Shown here: in pieces, positions 1 to 6,202 of the stretch | Numbering within the stretch: position 1 is the stretch's first letter | Layout of the letters: each line of letters opens with the position of its first letter | Source: an uncultured Treponema sp. | GTDB lineage: Bacteria; Spirochaetota; Spirochaetia; Treponematales; Treponemataceae | Direction of reading: 5' to 3' | Length of the DNA: 10,285 nucleotides | NCBI GenBank assembly: GCA_937885475.1 | Contig: CAKZZR010000113.1 | Span: forward strand, 1 to 10,285 | The notes under the pieces: model-generated | Told to the model about the DNA's origin: nothing | Databases searched by the model: none | What the model saw: only the letters and a program-made list of their open reading frames with translations | Translations under genes and position numbers: made by a program

Positions 1-1682
1 TCCGATGCGCTGAAAAATTCGCCGGCTTCCTCTGATTCCGGAATCTCAATCGGCATCTCAAGTTCTGCGCCCGGCTCTTCCGCGCTTTCTGCTGTGGAAG
101 CTTCTTCTTCGGCGGGGGCTTCCTCCTCGGAATTCTCTGCGGAATCTTCGGCATCAACCTCTGTAAAGTCCGCTGTGTTCATGATGTTGTCAAGCTCATT
201 TCCAGAAAGGGCGATTGTCTCGTCCTCGTCGTCATCACTGAAAAAACCCGTGTTTTCCTGCGGCTCGGGTGTAGCCCCTGCTTCTGCGCTGACGTTTTCA
301 TCAGTCGCTTCTGCTGTCATTTCCTCGGTAAGGGAAGAAAAATCCTCGGGAATGGAAGGTTCTGAGTCTGCTTCCGGAATCTCAGCCTCTGGCGCTGCGA
401 CAGGTGTTTCCGGCTCATTTTCTGCGGTGAACGGCGTTTCCTGTGGCACGGCGGATGCCGGCTCCTGCTGCTTGAGGGTCTCAAAATCCGTCTTGAGCGT
501 ATTGATTTCGTTCTTAAGACCTGAAAGCTCCTGCATGATTCTGTCAAGGATTGAGTTGTCAACGACCGTAGCGTTTGCAGGGATGGAAACCGCTGCTGCG
601 TTTTGCTCTGCGCCGCCCTCGCTTGATTCCGGAACGTCGGTTACGCTAGGTGCGGCAGTTCCTGTGTCGTCCTCTGATATTGCAAGATTGTAGTCAACAA
701 TCTGGTTTTTCTTTGCTTCCTGCACGTCCTGATGAACGGCGGTTTCCTCTGCCTCGCTGTCAATTCCAAAGTCCGCAAGGTCAATTTCCTCAGAATCTCC
801 GCTGGAAGAGGATGCGCTTCCACCGTCCGAAGTGAATTCGTCAAGTGAAACTTCTGCGCTTCCGTCTGAGCTTGCGCCACCTTCGTCCGTTGCGCTGAAT
901 TCCCCTGCGTCAATCGAGTCGAACATGTCGTCAAATTCCGAGGTTTCCTGTGTCTCTGAGTCCGCGCCATCAGCAAAATCCTCTTCCTCGTTGTTTTCTA
1001 CGAGTGGAACTTCCTCGTCGGCGTTCTCCGTAAATGAAAGGTCAATGTCCAGCGCCTGATCGTCGGTGATGTCGTCCTCCTTCTGCTTTGAGGAGGAATC
1101 GTCGTCCAAAAAGTCATCCAGCGAAATTTCGCCGTCGCCGAATGAATCCGCGCTCACAGCTTCCGTTGTGGCACTCGGGTTCGGGTCAGAGAAGTCTCCG
1201 TCCATAAAGTCATCCAGGGAAATCTCCTCATCGCCGGAAGAGCCTTCGCCCTCGCTTCCGTCTGAGTCGGAGACAATGTCATCAAAGTTGACTTCCTCAA
1301 ACGCCGGCATTCCGGAGTCATCCTCAATCGCGCTGTCGCCGTTTGTTACATCCTTTGCTTCCTCGGAGCCAAAGTCGGGAAGGTCTGCGGTGAAGTCCTC
1401 CATGGAAACTGCTTCCGCGCTGTCCGTGGCTTCCTGCTCAAGCCCGCTTGCCTCCTGAGCTGATATTGAGGATTCTTCTGTGCTGATGCTGTCAAAATTG
1501 AAGTCATCGGAAACGCTCGGTTCCTCGGTGGCGGAGGCGCTCAAATCCAAATCGGAAAAATCCGGCATAGCCGCGTCAACCGTCAGATCTGATTCTGTCG
1601 TCTTGTCCGCATCCTGAGGCGGAGTTTTTACCCATACGCCGTAACTGTCAAGATTCTGTGTATTGTCTGTTGAATCGCTCAT
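1..1682 (-). CDS. Large acidic low-complexity protein, N-terminal 560 residues (partial)
   Basis: I do not recognise a family. Hand translation from the ATG at 1682-1680 gives 560 codons without a stop, running off the left edge, so the C-terminus is unseen. The start is supported by a good ribosome-binding site, GAGAGGA at 1694-1688, five bases from the ATG. The protein is dominated by Asp, Glu, Ser and Ala, with about ten Lys, a single Arg (R381), one Trp and no Cys. It has no signal peptide or membrane segment in the visible part, so it is probably cytoplasmic and largely disordered. Short motifs recur: a [V/I]-S-[L/M]-[D/E]-[D/E]-F core at residues 92-97, 154-159, 186-191 and 278-283, and PDFG/ADFG-like and FDSI-like pieces between them. 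A probable coiled coil lies at about 374-405 (pattern LxxLKxEIxxLKxxF). An LSGNELDNIM segment is at 492-501. Similar treponemal proteins are usually annotated hypothetical. The function is unknown, but the reading frame itself is very likely real. Confidence 0.85.
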   Translation of the reverse strand, partial: MSDSTDNTQNLDSYGVWVKTPPQDADKTTESDLTVDAAMPDFSDLDLSASATEEPSVSDDFNFDSISTEESSISAQEASGLEQEATDSAEAVSMEDFTADLPDFGSEEAKDVTNGDSAIEDDSGMPAFEEVNFDDIVSDSDGSEGEGSSGDEEISLDDFMDGDFSDPNPSATTEAVSADSFGDGEISLDDFLDDDSSSKQKEDDITDDQALDIDLSFTENADEEVPLVENNEEEDFADGADSETQETSEFDDMFDSIDAGEFSATDEGGASSDGSAEVSLDEFTSDGGSASSSSGDSEEIDLADFGIDSEAEETAVHQDVQEAKKNQIVDYNLAISEDDTGTAAPSVTDVPESSEGGAEQNAAAVSIPANATVVDNSILDRIMQELSGLKNEINTLKTDFETLKQQEPASAVPQETPFTAENEPETPVAAPEAEIPEADSEPSIPEDFSSLTEEMTAEATDENVSAEAGATPEPQENTGFFSDDDEDETIALSGNELDNIMNTADFTEVDAEDSAENSEEEAPAEEEASTAESAEEPGAELEMPIEIPESEEAGEFFSAS

Positions 1683-1687
1683 ATCAT

Positions 1688-1694
1688 TCCTCTC
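1688..1694 (-). promoter_or_regulatory. Ribosome-binding site of the acidic protein gene
   Basis: GAGAGGA read on the minus strand, five bases before the ATG at 1682. It fixes the start of the acidic protein gene. It contrasts with smpB, lepB and flbD in this window, which have no such site. Confidence 0.75.
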
Positions 1695-1707
1695 AGTAGG
1701 ATAAATT

Positions 1708-1735
1708 TCTATATTCAATTATCGGGATAATTCAA
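1708..1735 (-). promoter_or_regulatory. Candidate proximal promoter of the acidic protein gene
   Basis: On the minus strand, TTGAAT (1735-1730) and TATAGA (1713-1708) are separated by 16 bases. Each matches four of six consensus sigma-70 bases. The predicted start near 1701 would give a leader of about 18 bases that still contains the GAGAGGA ribosome site. The 1714-1735 dyad covers its -35 box and the whole spacer. The region is AT-rich, so a chance match is possible. Confidence 0.35.
1714..1735. promoter_or_regulatory. 22-bp operator-like dyad in the divergent region
   Basis: The left arm TTCAATTATC (1714-1723) and right arm GATAATTCAA (1726-1735) flank a GG centre. The inner seven bases of each arm pair perfectly and the ten-base arms differ at one position. 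The shape fits a dimeric regulator's binding site or a small leader hairpin. It lies 32 bases upstream of the acidic protein's start codon. No regulator can be named. Confidence 0.45.
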
Positions 1736-1740
1736 CTAAA

Positions 1741-1759
1741 AGGATAGTTTTTTTATCCT
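1741..1759. repeat. Short inverted repeat AGGATA / TATCCT
   Basis: A six-base inverted repeat, AGGATA (1741-1746) and TATCCT (1754-1759), with a seven-base loop. If the distal promoter of the acidic protein gene is used, its leader would form this hairpin followed by only four U residues. That is too weak to call a terminator, but it could be a leader structure. Confidence 0.3.
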
Positions 1760-1778
1760 CATGTTTTTAAATATGCTT

Positions 1779-1788
1779 TATTATACCA
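1779..1788. promoter_or_regulatory. Overlapping divergent -10 elements
   Basis: On the minus strand, TGGTATAAT (1788-1780) is a perfect extended -10 element. It would start a transcript near 1773 toward the acidic protein gene. On the plus strand the same bases read TATTAT (1779-1784), five of six matches to the -10 consensus, which would serve the DivIC-like gene with a start near 1791. No convincing -35 box exists for either direction. The extended TG motif makes the minus-strand use the stronger one. Confidence 0.4.
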
Positions 1789-1838
1789 CACTTTTTTTTA
1801 TGGGGAAAATAAAAAAATGCGCCGATACTGTAAAAGGT

Positions 1839-2336
1839 ATGAATCATATAAAAGTGTTGCTGTCGGTTTTCATCGGAACGTTAGTGTATGTCCTCATTTC
1901 TTTTGTTGCCGGTGACAATGGCATCGTAAGCTACAATAAGTTGAATGAGCAGAAAAAAATCGTTGCCCGGCAGACGGAACTTATCCAGAATATAAATAAT
2001 GAGCTGACCCTTGAATATACGGCGCTCCTTCGCGACAAGGATGTGATTGCCGCGTATGCACGCCGCCTTGATTATGTGGGAAACGGCGAGAAAATCGTAA
2101 AAATAAAGGGGCTTAAGGCTGCCGAAACCACGCTGTACGATACCGGAACTGTAGTCCGCCACAAGGACTATGAATGTCTTCCTGAAAAATTCTGCAAAAT
2201 TTCTGCGCTGGTGTTTTTTGTGCTTGCAATTTCACTTGCGCTTCTTATAGACTTGAATAACGGCACTCTTTCCATGGGAAGAAAGAAAAAGACCGTCGTT
2301 CAAGGAATTCCAGTATATGACTTGCAGCAAATCTGA
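1839..2336 (+). CDS. DivIC/FtsB-like membrane protein (septum formation initiator family)
   Basis: A 165-residue protein from the ATG at 1839. A transmembrane helix (about 5-24) is followed by a coiled-coil stretch (about 32-65) and then a segment matching the DivIC/FtsB end pattern (about 66-90), with the DKDVIAAYARR and GNGEKIVKI parts being most typical. The family joins the divisome through coiled-coil pairing with FtsL and recruits septal peptidoglycan synthesis. Unusually, a second hydrophobic helix follows at about 121-138, then a basic tail (GRKKK near 147), so both ends are probably cytoplasmic. In-frame ATGs at 1761, 1773 and 1800 could extend the N-terminus. I prefer 1839 because it gives the usual short N-terminus before the helix, but no start has a good ribosome site (AAAAGG lies too close to 1839). 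It overlaps the tsaC-like gene by 20 bases, so the two are probably cotranscribed. Family assignment is fairly sure; the exact divisome role is inferred. Confidence 0.7.
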   Translation: MNHIKVLLSVFIGTLVYVLISFVAGDNGIVSYNKLNEQKKIVARQTELIQNINNELTLEYTALLRDKDVIAAYARRLDYVGNGEKIVKIKGLKAAETTLYDTGTVVRHKDYECLPEKFCKISALVFFVLAISLALLIDLNNGTLSMGRKKKTVVQGIPVYDLQQI

Positions 2337-2883
2337 TTCAGACTCAATTGAAAAATGCGCCGCGCTCTTACGACAGGGCGCGGTTCTTATTCTGCCTACG
2401 GATACGGTGTACGGTTTTTCCGGCATCATCGAAAAAACGGATGCGAGAATCCGCGCCATAAAGGGCAGGGCGGAAACAAAGCCGTTCATCGTTCTTGTAA
2501 GCGAGCCGGGGGATTTGCGTTTCCTTACGAATGATTGTGTTCCGGAAACTCTGCTCGGCTTTTGGCCGGGACCGCTTACGTTAATCGTTCATAAAAAAGA
2601 AAATCCGGCGGAGACTGTTGCCGTACGCTGTCCCGGTGATGAATGGCTTCGCGCCGTCATACGCGCGGCCGGCGCTCCCGTGTATTCTACCAGCGTAAAT
2701 CGGAGCGGCTCTCCTGTGCTTACAAAAATCCGCGACATCCGTGCGGAATTTGAGGCTGAGGTTTCGCTCATTGTGGATGATGGAGACAGCGGGTCTTCCG
2801 TGCCGTCCACAATAGTTCGGCTTGAGGAGCGCGGCTGGTCGGTGGTGCGCGCCGGTGCCGTTGAGGTTCCTGCGTACTTCTGA
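2317..2883 (+). CDS. tsaC: Threonylcarbamoyl-AMP synthase, TsaC/Sua5/YrdC family
   Basis: The protein is 188 residues, close to E. coli TsaC, and is the short form without the extra Sua5 C-terminal domain. The family makes threonylcarbamoyl-AMP from threonine, bicarbonate and ATP. TsaD/B/E then use it for the t6A modification at position 37 of ANN-decoding tRNAs. Family motifs are present: PTDTVYGF (27-34), KGRAETKP (49-56, the basic nucleotide-binding KxR...KP signature), WPGPLTLI (83-90), STSVNRSG (124-131) and PSTIVR (163-168). The ATG at 2317 is chosen because AAGGA lies about ten bases upstream and the next segment matches family N-termini. The start lies inside the end of the DivIC-like gene, suggesting coupled translation. 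The YciO branch of the superfamily cannot be fully excluded, since nothing else here marks the t6A pathway. The gene converges with the minus-strand gene ending at 2934. Confidence 0.88.
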   Translation: MTCSKSDSDSIEKCAALLRQGAVLILPTDTVYGFSGIIEKTDARIRAIKGRAETKPFIVLVSEPGDLRFLTNDCVPETLLGFWPGPLTLIVHKKENPAETVAVRCPGDEWLRAVIRAAGAPVYSTSVNRSGSPVLTKIRDIRAEFEAEVSLIVDDGDSGSSVPSTIVRLEERGWSVVRAGAVEVPAYF

Positions 2884-2894
2884 TTTCGTACGTA
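2871..2894. repeat. Inverted repeat across the tsaC stop codon
   Basis: TGCGTAC (2871-2877) and GTACGTA (2888-2894) form a seven-base stem with one G-T pair and a ten-base loop containing the TGA stop. The following bases on the plus strand are an A run and there is no T run downstream on either strand, so it is not a standard intrinsic terminator. It may still protect or separate the convergent transcripts. Confidence 0.3.
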
Positions 2895-2933
2895 AAAAAC
2901 TTTCCCGATATTTTGTGATGGGACACGTTCCTT

Positions 2934-3809
2934 CTAATTCAGCTTTCTCCAAGAGACGGCGACGGTGCTTTCTTCTGCCTGCATTCCCTTTTGAACAAGG
3001 GTCGTCTTTGTGCCGTTTAGCGTGCCGTCCGCTGTGATTGAAAGGATCCATTCTATAGGATTTGCGCTTACCGCGGAGTCGAGCGCAAGTTTTCGGTCCA
3101 ATTCCGGAAAGAATGATGCGTTGTTGCTGCTTGTCTGACGGATTATGACGGACGGTGCTTCTGTTGCGGTGGTGCCATCTATTTTTACCGAGATGTTCAT
3201 GGAGGCTCCGTTCTTGAATATGATGAAGCCTCGTCCTCCGCGCATTATTACGATTTTGTTCACGAATTCTTCGCCAGTCCACGTGCCCGCAATGGAATCT
3301 GTGGTGAGCGCGCGCGTCTCGTTCGGAAGGCTTTGCGCGTGCGTAGCCTGTTCCCCGCCTGTTCCATCCATGAGCGCGGCAAAGGATGCCTTCAGGTTTT
3401 GCTTTGATTCCATGAGGATTTTATAGTACGAGTCGTATTCCTTCTCAAAACTGCGCGATTTGCCGCTTTCTGGCTCCGTAAGAAAGACAGTGCAGAGCCA
3501 TTTTGTTGACGGCTGTTTTTTTATGACGGCGTAGATGGCGGCTTCTACGCCCTCTGAGACAGAGAACAATTCCGTTCCCCGCTCATAAAAATCCGCGGAG
3601 AAAGTATCCGTGCGGGAATCCCGGACGGCGGGCTTCAGTTCTGAAAGCTGCTTGTAGTACAAATCTTCCGTCATGCGCAGCATGTTCTCGTCCGCGTCCT
3701 GCGAGGAAATGCCGTAAAATGCCACGCCCTGCGCTGCCTGACAAAAGGCTTTTGTGGCACTGAATACGAGAAGAATGAAAAAAACTGCGCTTCTGAAGCG
3801 TCCGTTCAC
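2934..3809 (-). CDS. Exported protein of unknown function with C-terminal beta-rich domain
   Basis: A 291-residue protein that I do not recognise. The N-terminus (positive residues R4 and R6, hydrophobic core about 8-18, then KAFCQA) is a Sec signal peptide. Cleavage by signal peptidase I is likely around residues 23-25. C23 does not sit in a good lipobox because F22 precedes it, so a lipoprotein is less likely. The mature part has an N-terminal mixed region (about 29-148) rich in Tyr, Glu and Lys, then a linker. From about 172 there is an alternating hydrophobic, beta-rich region starting IAGTWTGEEF and including an FIIFKNG strand and WILSITADGTLNG, reminiscent of lipocalin-like small beta barrels. 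The start is GTG at 3809, whose first G is the last base of the smpB TAG stop, so translation is probably coupled to smpB. Location is periplasm or envelope by inference. Function is unknown. Confidence 0.75.
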   Translation of the reverse strand: MNGRFRSAVFFILLVFSATKAFCQAAQGVAFYGISSQDADENMLRMTEDLYYKQLSELKPAVRDSRTDTFSADFYERGTELFSVSEGVEAAIYAVIKKQPSTKWLCTVFLTEPESGKSRSFEKEYDSYYKILMESKQNLKASFAALMDGTGGEQATHAQSLPNETRALTTDSIAGTWTGEEFVNKIVIMRGGRGFIIFKNGASMNISVKIDGTTATEAPSVIIRQTSSNNASFFPELDRKLALDSAVSANPIEWILSITADGTLNGTKTTLVQKGMQAEESTVAVSWRKLN

Positions 3810-4273
3810 TATCCGTCAAGCCCCTTGCGGAATTCCCGCTGCATGTCCCGCTGAACGTCGCGGTCCTTTATTGTCGCGCGTTTGTCGTACTGCTTCTTTC
3901 CTCGGCAAATTCCGAGCGTCATCTTAACCCTTCCGTTCTTAAGGTAAAAGTCCAATGGAATGAGCGTGTAGCCTTTCATGCTGACCTTGCGCTCGATGCG
4001 CTTTATTTCTTCCTTGTGAAGCAGAAGCTTCTTTGCCCTGTCCGGGTCGTGGTTGAACACGGAGGAATAGGAATATTCTGTTATATGAAAATTCTTCATG
4101 AAAATCTGACCGTTCTGAATCTCCGCGAACGCGTCCGGAAAAGAGATGCTTCCGTTTTTCACCGATTTTACTTCCGTGCCGAGCAGCTCGATTCCGCATT
4201 CATAGGTTTCCTCAATAAAATAATCGAAGCGTGCTTTTCGGTTTTCTGCTATAACTTTTTTTCCTTCTGCCAT
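3809..4273 (-). CDS. smpB: SsrA-binding protein SmpB
   Basis: SmpB is 154 residues here, the usual size. It binds the tRNA-like domain of tmRNA and brings it to stalled ribosomes for trans-translation and tagging of the incomplete peptide. Family landmarks are all present: IELLGTEVKSVKNG (28-41), a KNFHITEY strand (60-67), NHDPDRAKKLLLHKEEI (74-90), KGYTLIPLDFY (100-110) and GKKQYDKR (125-132). A basic C-terminal tail (about 133-154) follows, which in known SmpB reads the empty mRNA channel. The ATG at 4273 has no Shine-Dalgarno sequence. A promoter-like -10 box ends eight bases before it, so the mRNA may be nearly leaderless. The downstream gene for an exported protein overlaps its stop by one base. 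The tmRNA gene itself is not in this window. Identification is secure. Confidence 0.97.
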   Translation of the reverse strand: MAEGKKVIAENRKARFDYFIEETYECGIELLGTEVKSVKNGSISFPDAFAEIQNGQIFMKNFHITEYSYSSVFNHDPDRAKKLLLHKEEIKRIERKVSMKGYTLIPLDFYLKNGRVKMTLGICRGKKQYDKRATIKDRDVQRDMQREFRKGLDG

Positions 4274-4281
4274 ATTAATAT

Positions 4282-4310
4282 AGTATAGTTCATAGTTTTA
4301 TAGGTTGCAA
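4282..4310 (-). promoter_or_regulatory. smpB promoter (candidate, near-leaderless)
   Basis: On the minus strand, TTGCAA (4310-4305) and TATACT (4287-4282) are 17 bases apart, matching four and five of six sigma-70 consensus bases. Eight bases separate the -10 box from the smpB ATG, so transcription should start within a few bases of the codon. No ribosome-binding site lies upstream. Confidence 0.55.
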
Positions 4311-4332
4311 GTTATGGGCAGTTTATGATAAT
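4305..4332 (+). promoter_or_regulatory. lepB promoter (candidate, near-leaderless)
   Basis: On the plus strand the same palindromic TTGCAA (4305-4310) serves as -35 box, with GATAAT (4327-4332, five of six matches) 16 bases downstream. Eight bases separate the -10 box from the lepB ATG at 4341, mirroring the smpB side exactly. No ribosome-binding site lies upstream. Confidence 0.5.
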
Positions 4333-4340
4333 TTAAAAAT

Positions 4341-5039
4341 ATGAACAAAGAACTGTACGAACTTTCTTATTCCCTGAAAAAAGAACTCAAAAAGAAGATT
4401 CTTCTGGGCGTTGCCTTTGCAGTGGGAATCTATGCGTTTATAAATCTTTTTCTTGCTTTCGTTGCGTTTCCGCTTCGCCAGACATCTGCTTCCATGCAGC
4501 CTGACATCGTGCGGAATTCCTGCATTCTGTTCACTCACGTGGGAAAATCAGTCTCGCGCGGGGATGTGGTGCTCGTCCGCTCCCGGAATGAGGAGGAACG
4601 TCCGGTAGCCCAGCGTTTTTTTGAGCAGCTGGTGCTGTTTTTTACCGCCCAGCAGTTCAATCCGTTCAATATTGACCGCTCTATGGGAAACGAACCGCAG
4701 ATTCGCCGTGTCATAGGTGTTCCTGGCGACGAGATTTACATGCGCGATTATGTGATGTACATAAAGCCCGCGGGCGAAAAATATTTTCTTACTGAATTTG
4801 AGCTTGTGAAAAAATCGTATAATGTTGAGATAAATGCGGCTCCTGCCCTGTGGGACACGTCAATCGGTGTTGAAGGCTCATTTGATACGATTCTGCTTGG
4901 AGAAAAGGAGTATTTTGTGCTTGGTGACGCGCGCAATTCCTCCGCTGATTCCCGACTGTGGGGCGCGGTTTCTGAGGAACACATTGCGGCTTCTGCCTTA
5001 GTGCAGTATTTTCCGCTCAGTAAACTCCGTTTCTTTTGA
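4341..5039 (+). CDS. lepB: Signal peptidase I-like protein (S26 family), catalytic Lys replaced by Arg
   Basis: A 232-residue member of the S26 signal peptidase family, which cuts signal peptides from exported proteins on the outer face of the inner membrane. One N-terminal membrane helix (about 19-43) is followed by the catalytic Ser box TSASMQPD (48-55, nucleophile S51 before Met52), a box with RGDVVLV (73-79), RRVIGVPGDEI (122-132), and the C-terminal box GDARNSSADSRLWG (195-208). In active enzymes the residue before the Arg of the (K)RVIGxPGD box is the general-base lysine. Here it is R122 (CGC at 4704-4706). The stretch between S51 and R122 is about 70 residues, longer than in typical LepB or SipS. 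It may therefore be an inactive or altered paralogue, or may use another base. The GDAR in place of GDNR is a smaller departure. The gene overlaps hemW by four bases. Family assignment is firm; activity is uncertain. Confidence 0.85.
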   Translation: MNKELYELSYSLKKELKKKILLGVAFAVGIYAFINLFLAFVAFPLRQTSASMQPDIVRNSCILFTHVGKSVSRGDVVLVRSRNEEERPVAQRFFEQLVLFFTAQQFNPFNIDRSMGNEPQIRRVIGVPGDEIYMRDYVMYIKPAGEKYFLTEFELVKKSYNVEINAAPALWDTSIGVEGSFDTILLGEKEYFVLGDARNSSADSRLWGAVSEEHIAASALVQYFPLSKLRFF

Positions 5040-6202
5040 TTTTGGGCGCTTCCGTTTACATTCACATTCCGTTCTGCGTCTCTAAGTGTGATTACTGCGA
5101 TTTTTTCAGCGTTCCGTGCGGTGTGCGCGCCGTGCCGGATGAATATGTTTCGGCGTTGTGCAATGAGCTTCGCTTCCGGCTTGGGGGCTTGGCGCGTCCA
5201 GAAATTTCCACTATATATACCGGCGGGGGAACGCCCAGCCTGCTCAGCCCGCGTCAGTTGCAGGCAATTTCCGGCGTGCTCCGCGAGTTTTCTGTCACGG
5301 AACCGGAGGAATGGACGGTTGAGGTGAATCCCGATGACGTGAGTGAGGACCTGTTGCTTTCGCTTGCAGATGTGGGTGTGAACAGGATTTCCTGCGGTGT
5401 TCAGGCGTTTGAGGAGCCGGTTCTTTCCGCGGTACGGCGGCGGAGCAGCGCTTCTCAGGTGCAGGAAGCTCTGTCGCTCATAAAAAAACGGTGGCGCGGC
5501 GTTTTTTCGGCTGACATCATCTCTGCGCTTCCAAACCAGACGGAGCGGGGCTTTTTGGAAGGTCTCTCGTGTCTGCTTGAGTATGGGCCGCAGCACGTCT
5601 CCCTGTATTCGCTTTCTGTTGAGGAAGGAACGCCTCTTTTTGCGCGCATTGACTCTGGCGCGCTCAGCTACGACTTTCAGGCTGCGGATGCCCTGTGGCT
5701 CAAGGGAAAGGCTTTTTTGGAGGACAGCGGCTTCCGTTGGTACGAGGTGTCGAATTTCGCACGTCCGGGCTTTGAGTGCCGGCACAATATGACCTACTGG
5801 CGTCTTGCGGACTATGTTGGCACAGGCTCGGGCGGAACCGGCACGCGATACGGCACGCCTTCCGTGCGCTTTACGAACACATGCGACATTGACGCGTACT
5901 GCCGCTTCTGGAACGGCGAAAAGCCTTGCGAGGAGCGGATTCCGGGGGTGCGTGAGGAGCTTTCTGCGGAGGACGAACGGTTCGAGTTCTTCATGATGGG
6001 ACTTCGTACGGCAGACGGCATAAGCCTTGCGGAATTTGAGCGGCGTTTTTTTTCTTCACCAGACTCCCGCGTGCGTACAATCATGGACGAGTGGGTGTCT
6101 GACGGCCGCGCGGAATATGAGCGCAGTGCTTCTGATCTGAGATTCCGCCTGAGCGAAGGAGGATGGCTTTTTTTGAATGATTTTCTACGTGGAATCCTCT
6201 GA
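5036..6202 (+). CDS. hemW: Radical SAM protein HemW (haem chaperone; formerly oxygen-independent coproporphyrinogen oxidase-like)
   Basis: A 388-residue HemW. The radical-SAM cluster motif is C14-x3-C18-x2-C21, just after YIHIPF. The SAM-binding region IYTGGGTPS (60-68) follows, and the HNxxYW motif typical of HemW, not HemN, is H250-N-M-T-Y-W255. The C-terminal HemN-like domain is present (about 310-385). The family inserts haem into target proteins, as shown for E. coli and Lactococcus HemW, rather than oxidising coproporphyrinogen. The start is taken as TTG at 5036, which overlaps the lepB stop (TTGA). A second TTG at 5042 is possible. Neither has a clear ribosome site, so translation is probably coupled to lepB. 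Many older annotations call such genes hemN. No other haem gene is in the window. Confidence 0.92.
   Translation: MILGASVYIHIPFCVSKCDYCDFFSVPCGVRAVPDEYVSALCNELRFRLGGLARPEISTIYTGGGTPSLLSPRQLQAISGVLREFSVTEPEEWTVEVNPDDVSEDLLLSLADVGVNRISCGVQAFEEPVLSAVRRRSSASQVQEALSLIKKRWRGVFSADIISALPNQTERGFLEGLSCLLEYGPQHVSLYSLSVEEGTPLFARIDSGALSYDFQAADALWLKGKAFLEDSGFRWYEVSNFARPGFECRHNMTYWRLADYVGTGSGGTGTRYGTPSVRFTNTCDIDAYCRFWNGEKPCEERIPGVREELSAEDERFEFFMMGLRTADGISLAEFERRFFSSPDSRVRTIMDEWVSDGRAEYERSASDLRFRLSEGGWLFLNDFLRGIL

Noticed and set aside
94..1458. Long serine-rich plus-strand frames opposite the acidic protein
   Set aside because: They are antisense reflections of Glu/Asp/Ala-rich codons in the continuous 560-codon minus-strand gene, have poor starts, and are broken into several pieces.
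1761..1838. N-terminal extension of the DivIC-like protein from ATG 1761 or 1773
   Set aside because: The extension would overlap the -10 elements, has no ribosome site, and adds residues before a helix that normally lies near the N-terminus. The ATG at 1800 remains possible.
2871..2900. Intrinsic terminator between the convergent tsaC and exported-protein genes
   Set aside because: A seven-base stem exists but no T run follows it on either strand.
2581..3282. 233-codon minus-strand frame across the end of tsaC and the exported-protein gene
   Set aside because: It is very rich in Arg, His and Lys, lacks any recognisable motif, and overlaps a tsaC gene with strong family motifs and another frame with a clear signal peptide.
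4748..5785. 345-codon minus-strand open frame across lepB and hemW
   Set aside because: It is opposite two clearly recognisable genes, and its Arg/Ala/Lys-rich translation shows no domain or family pattern.
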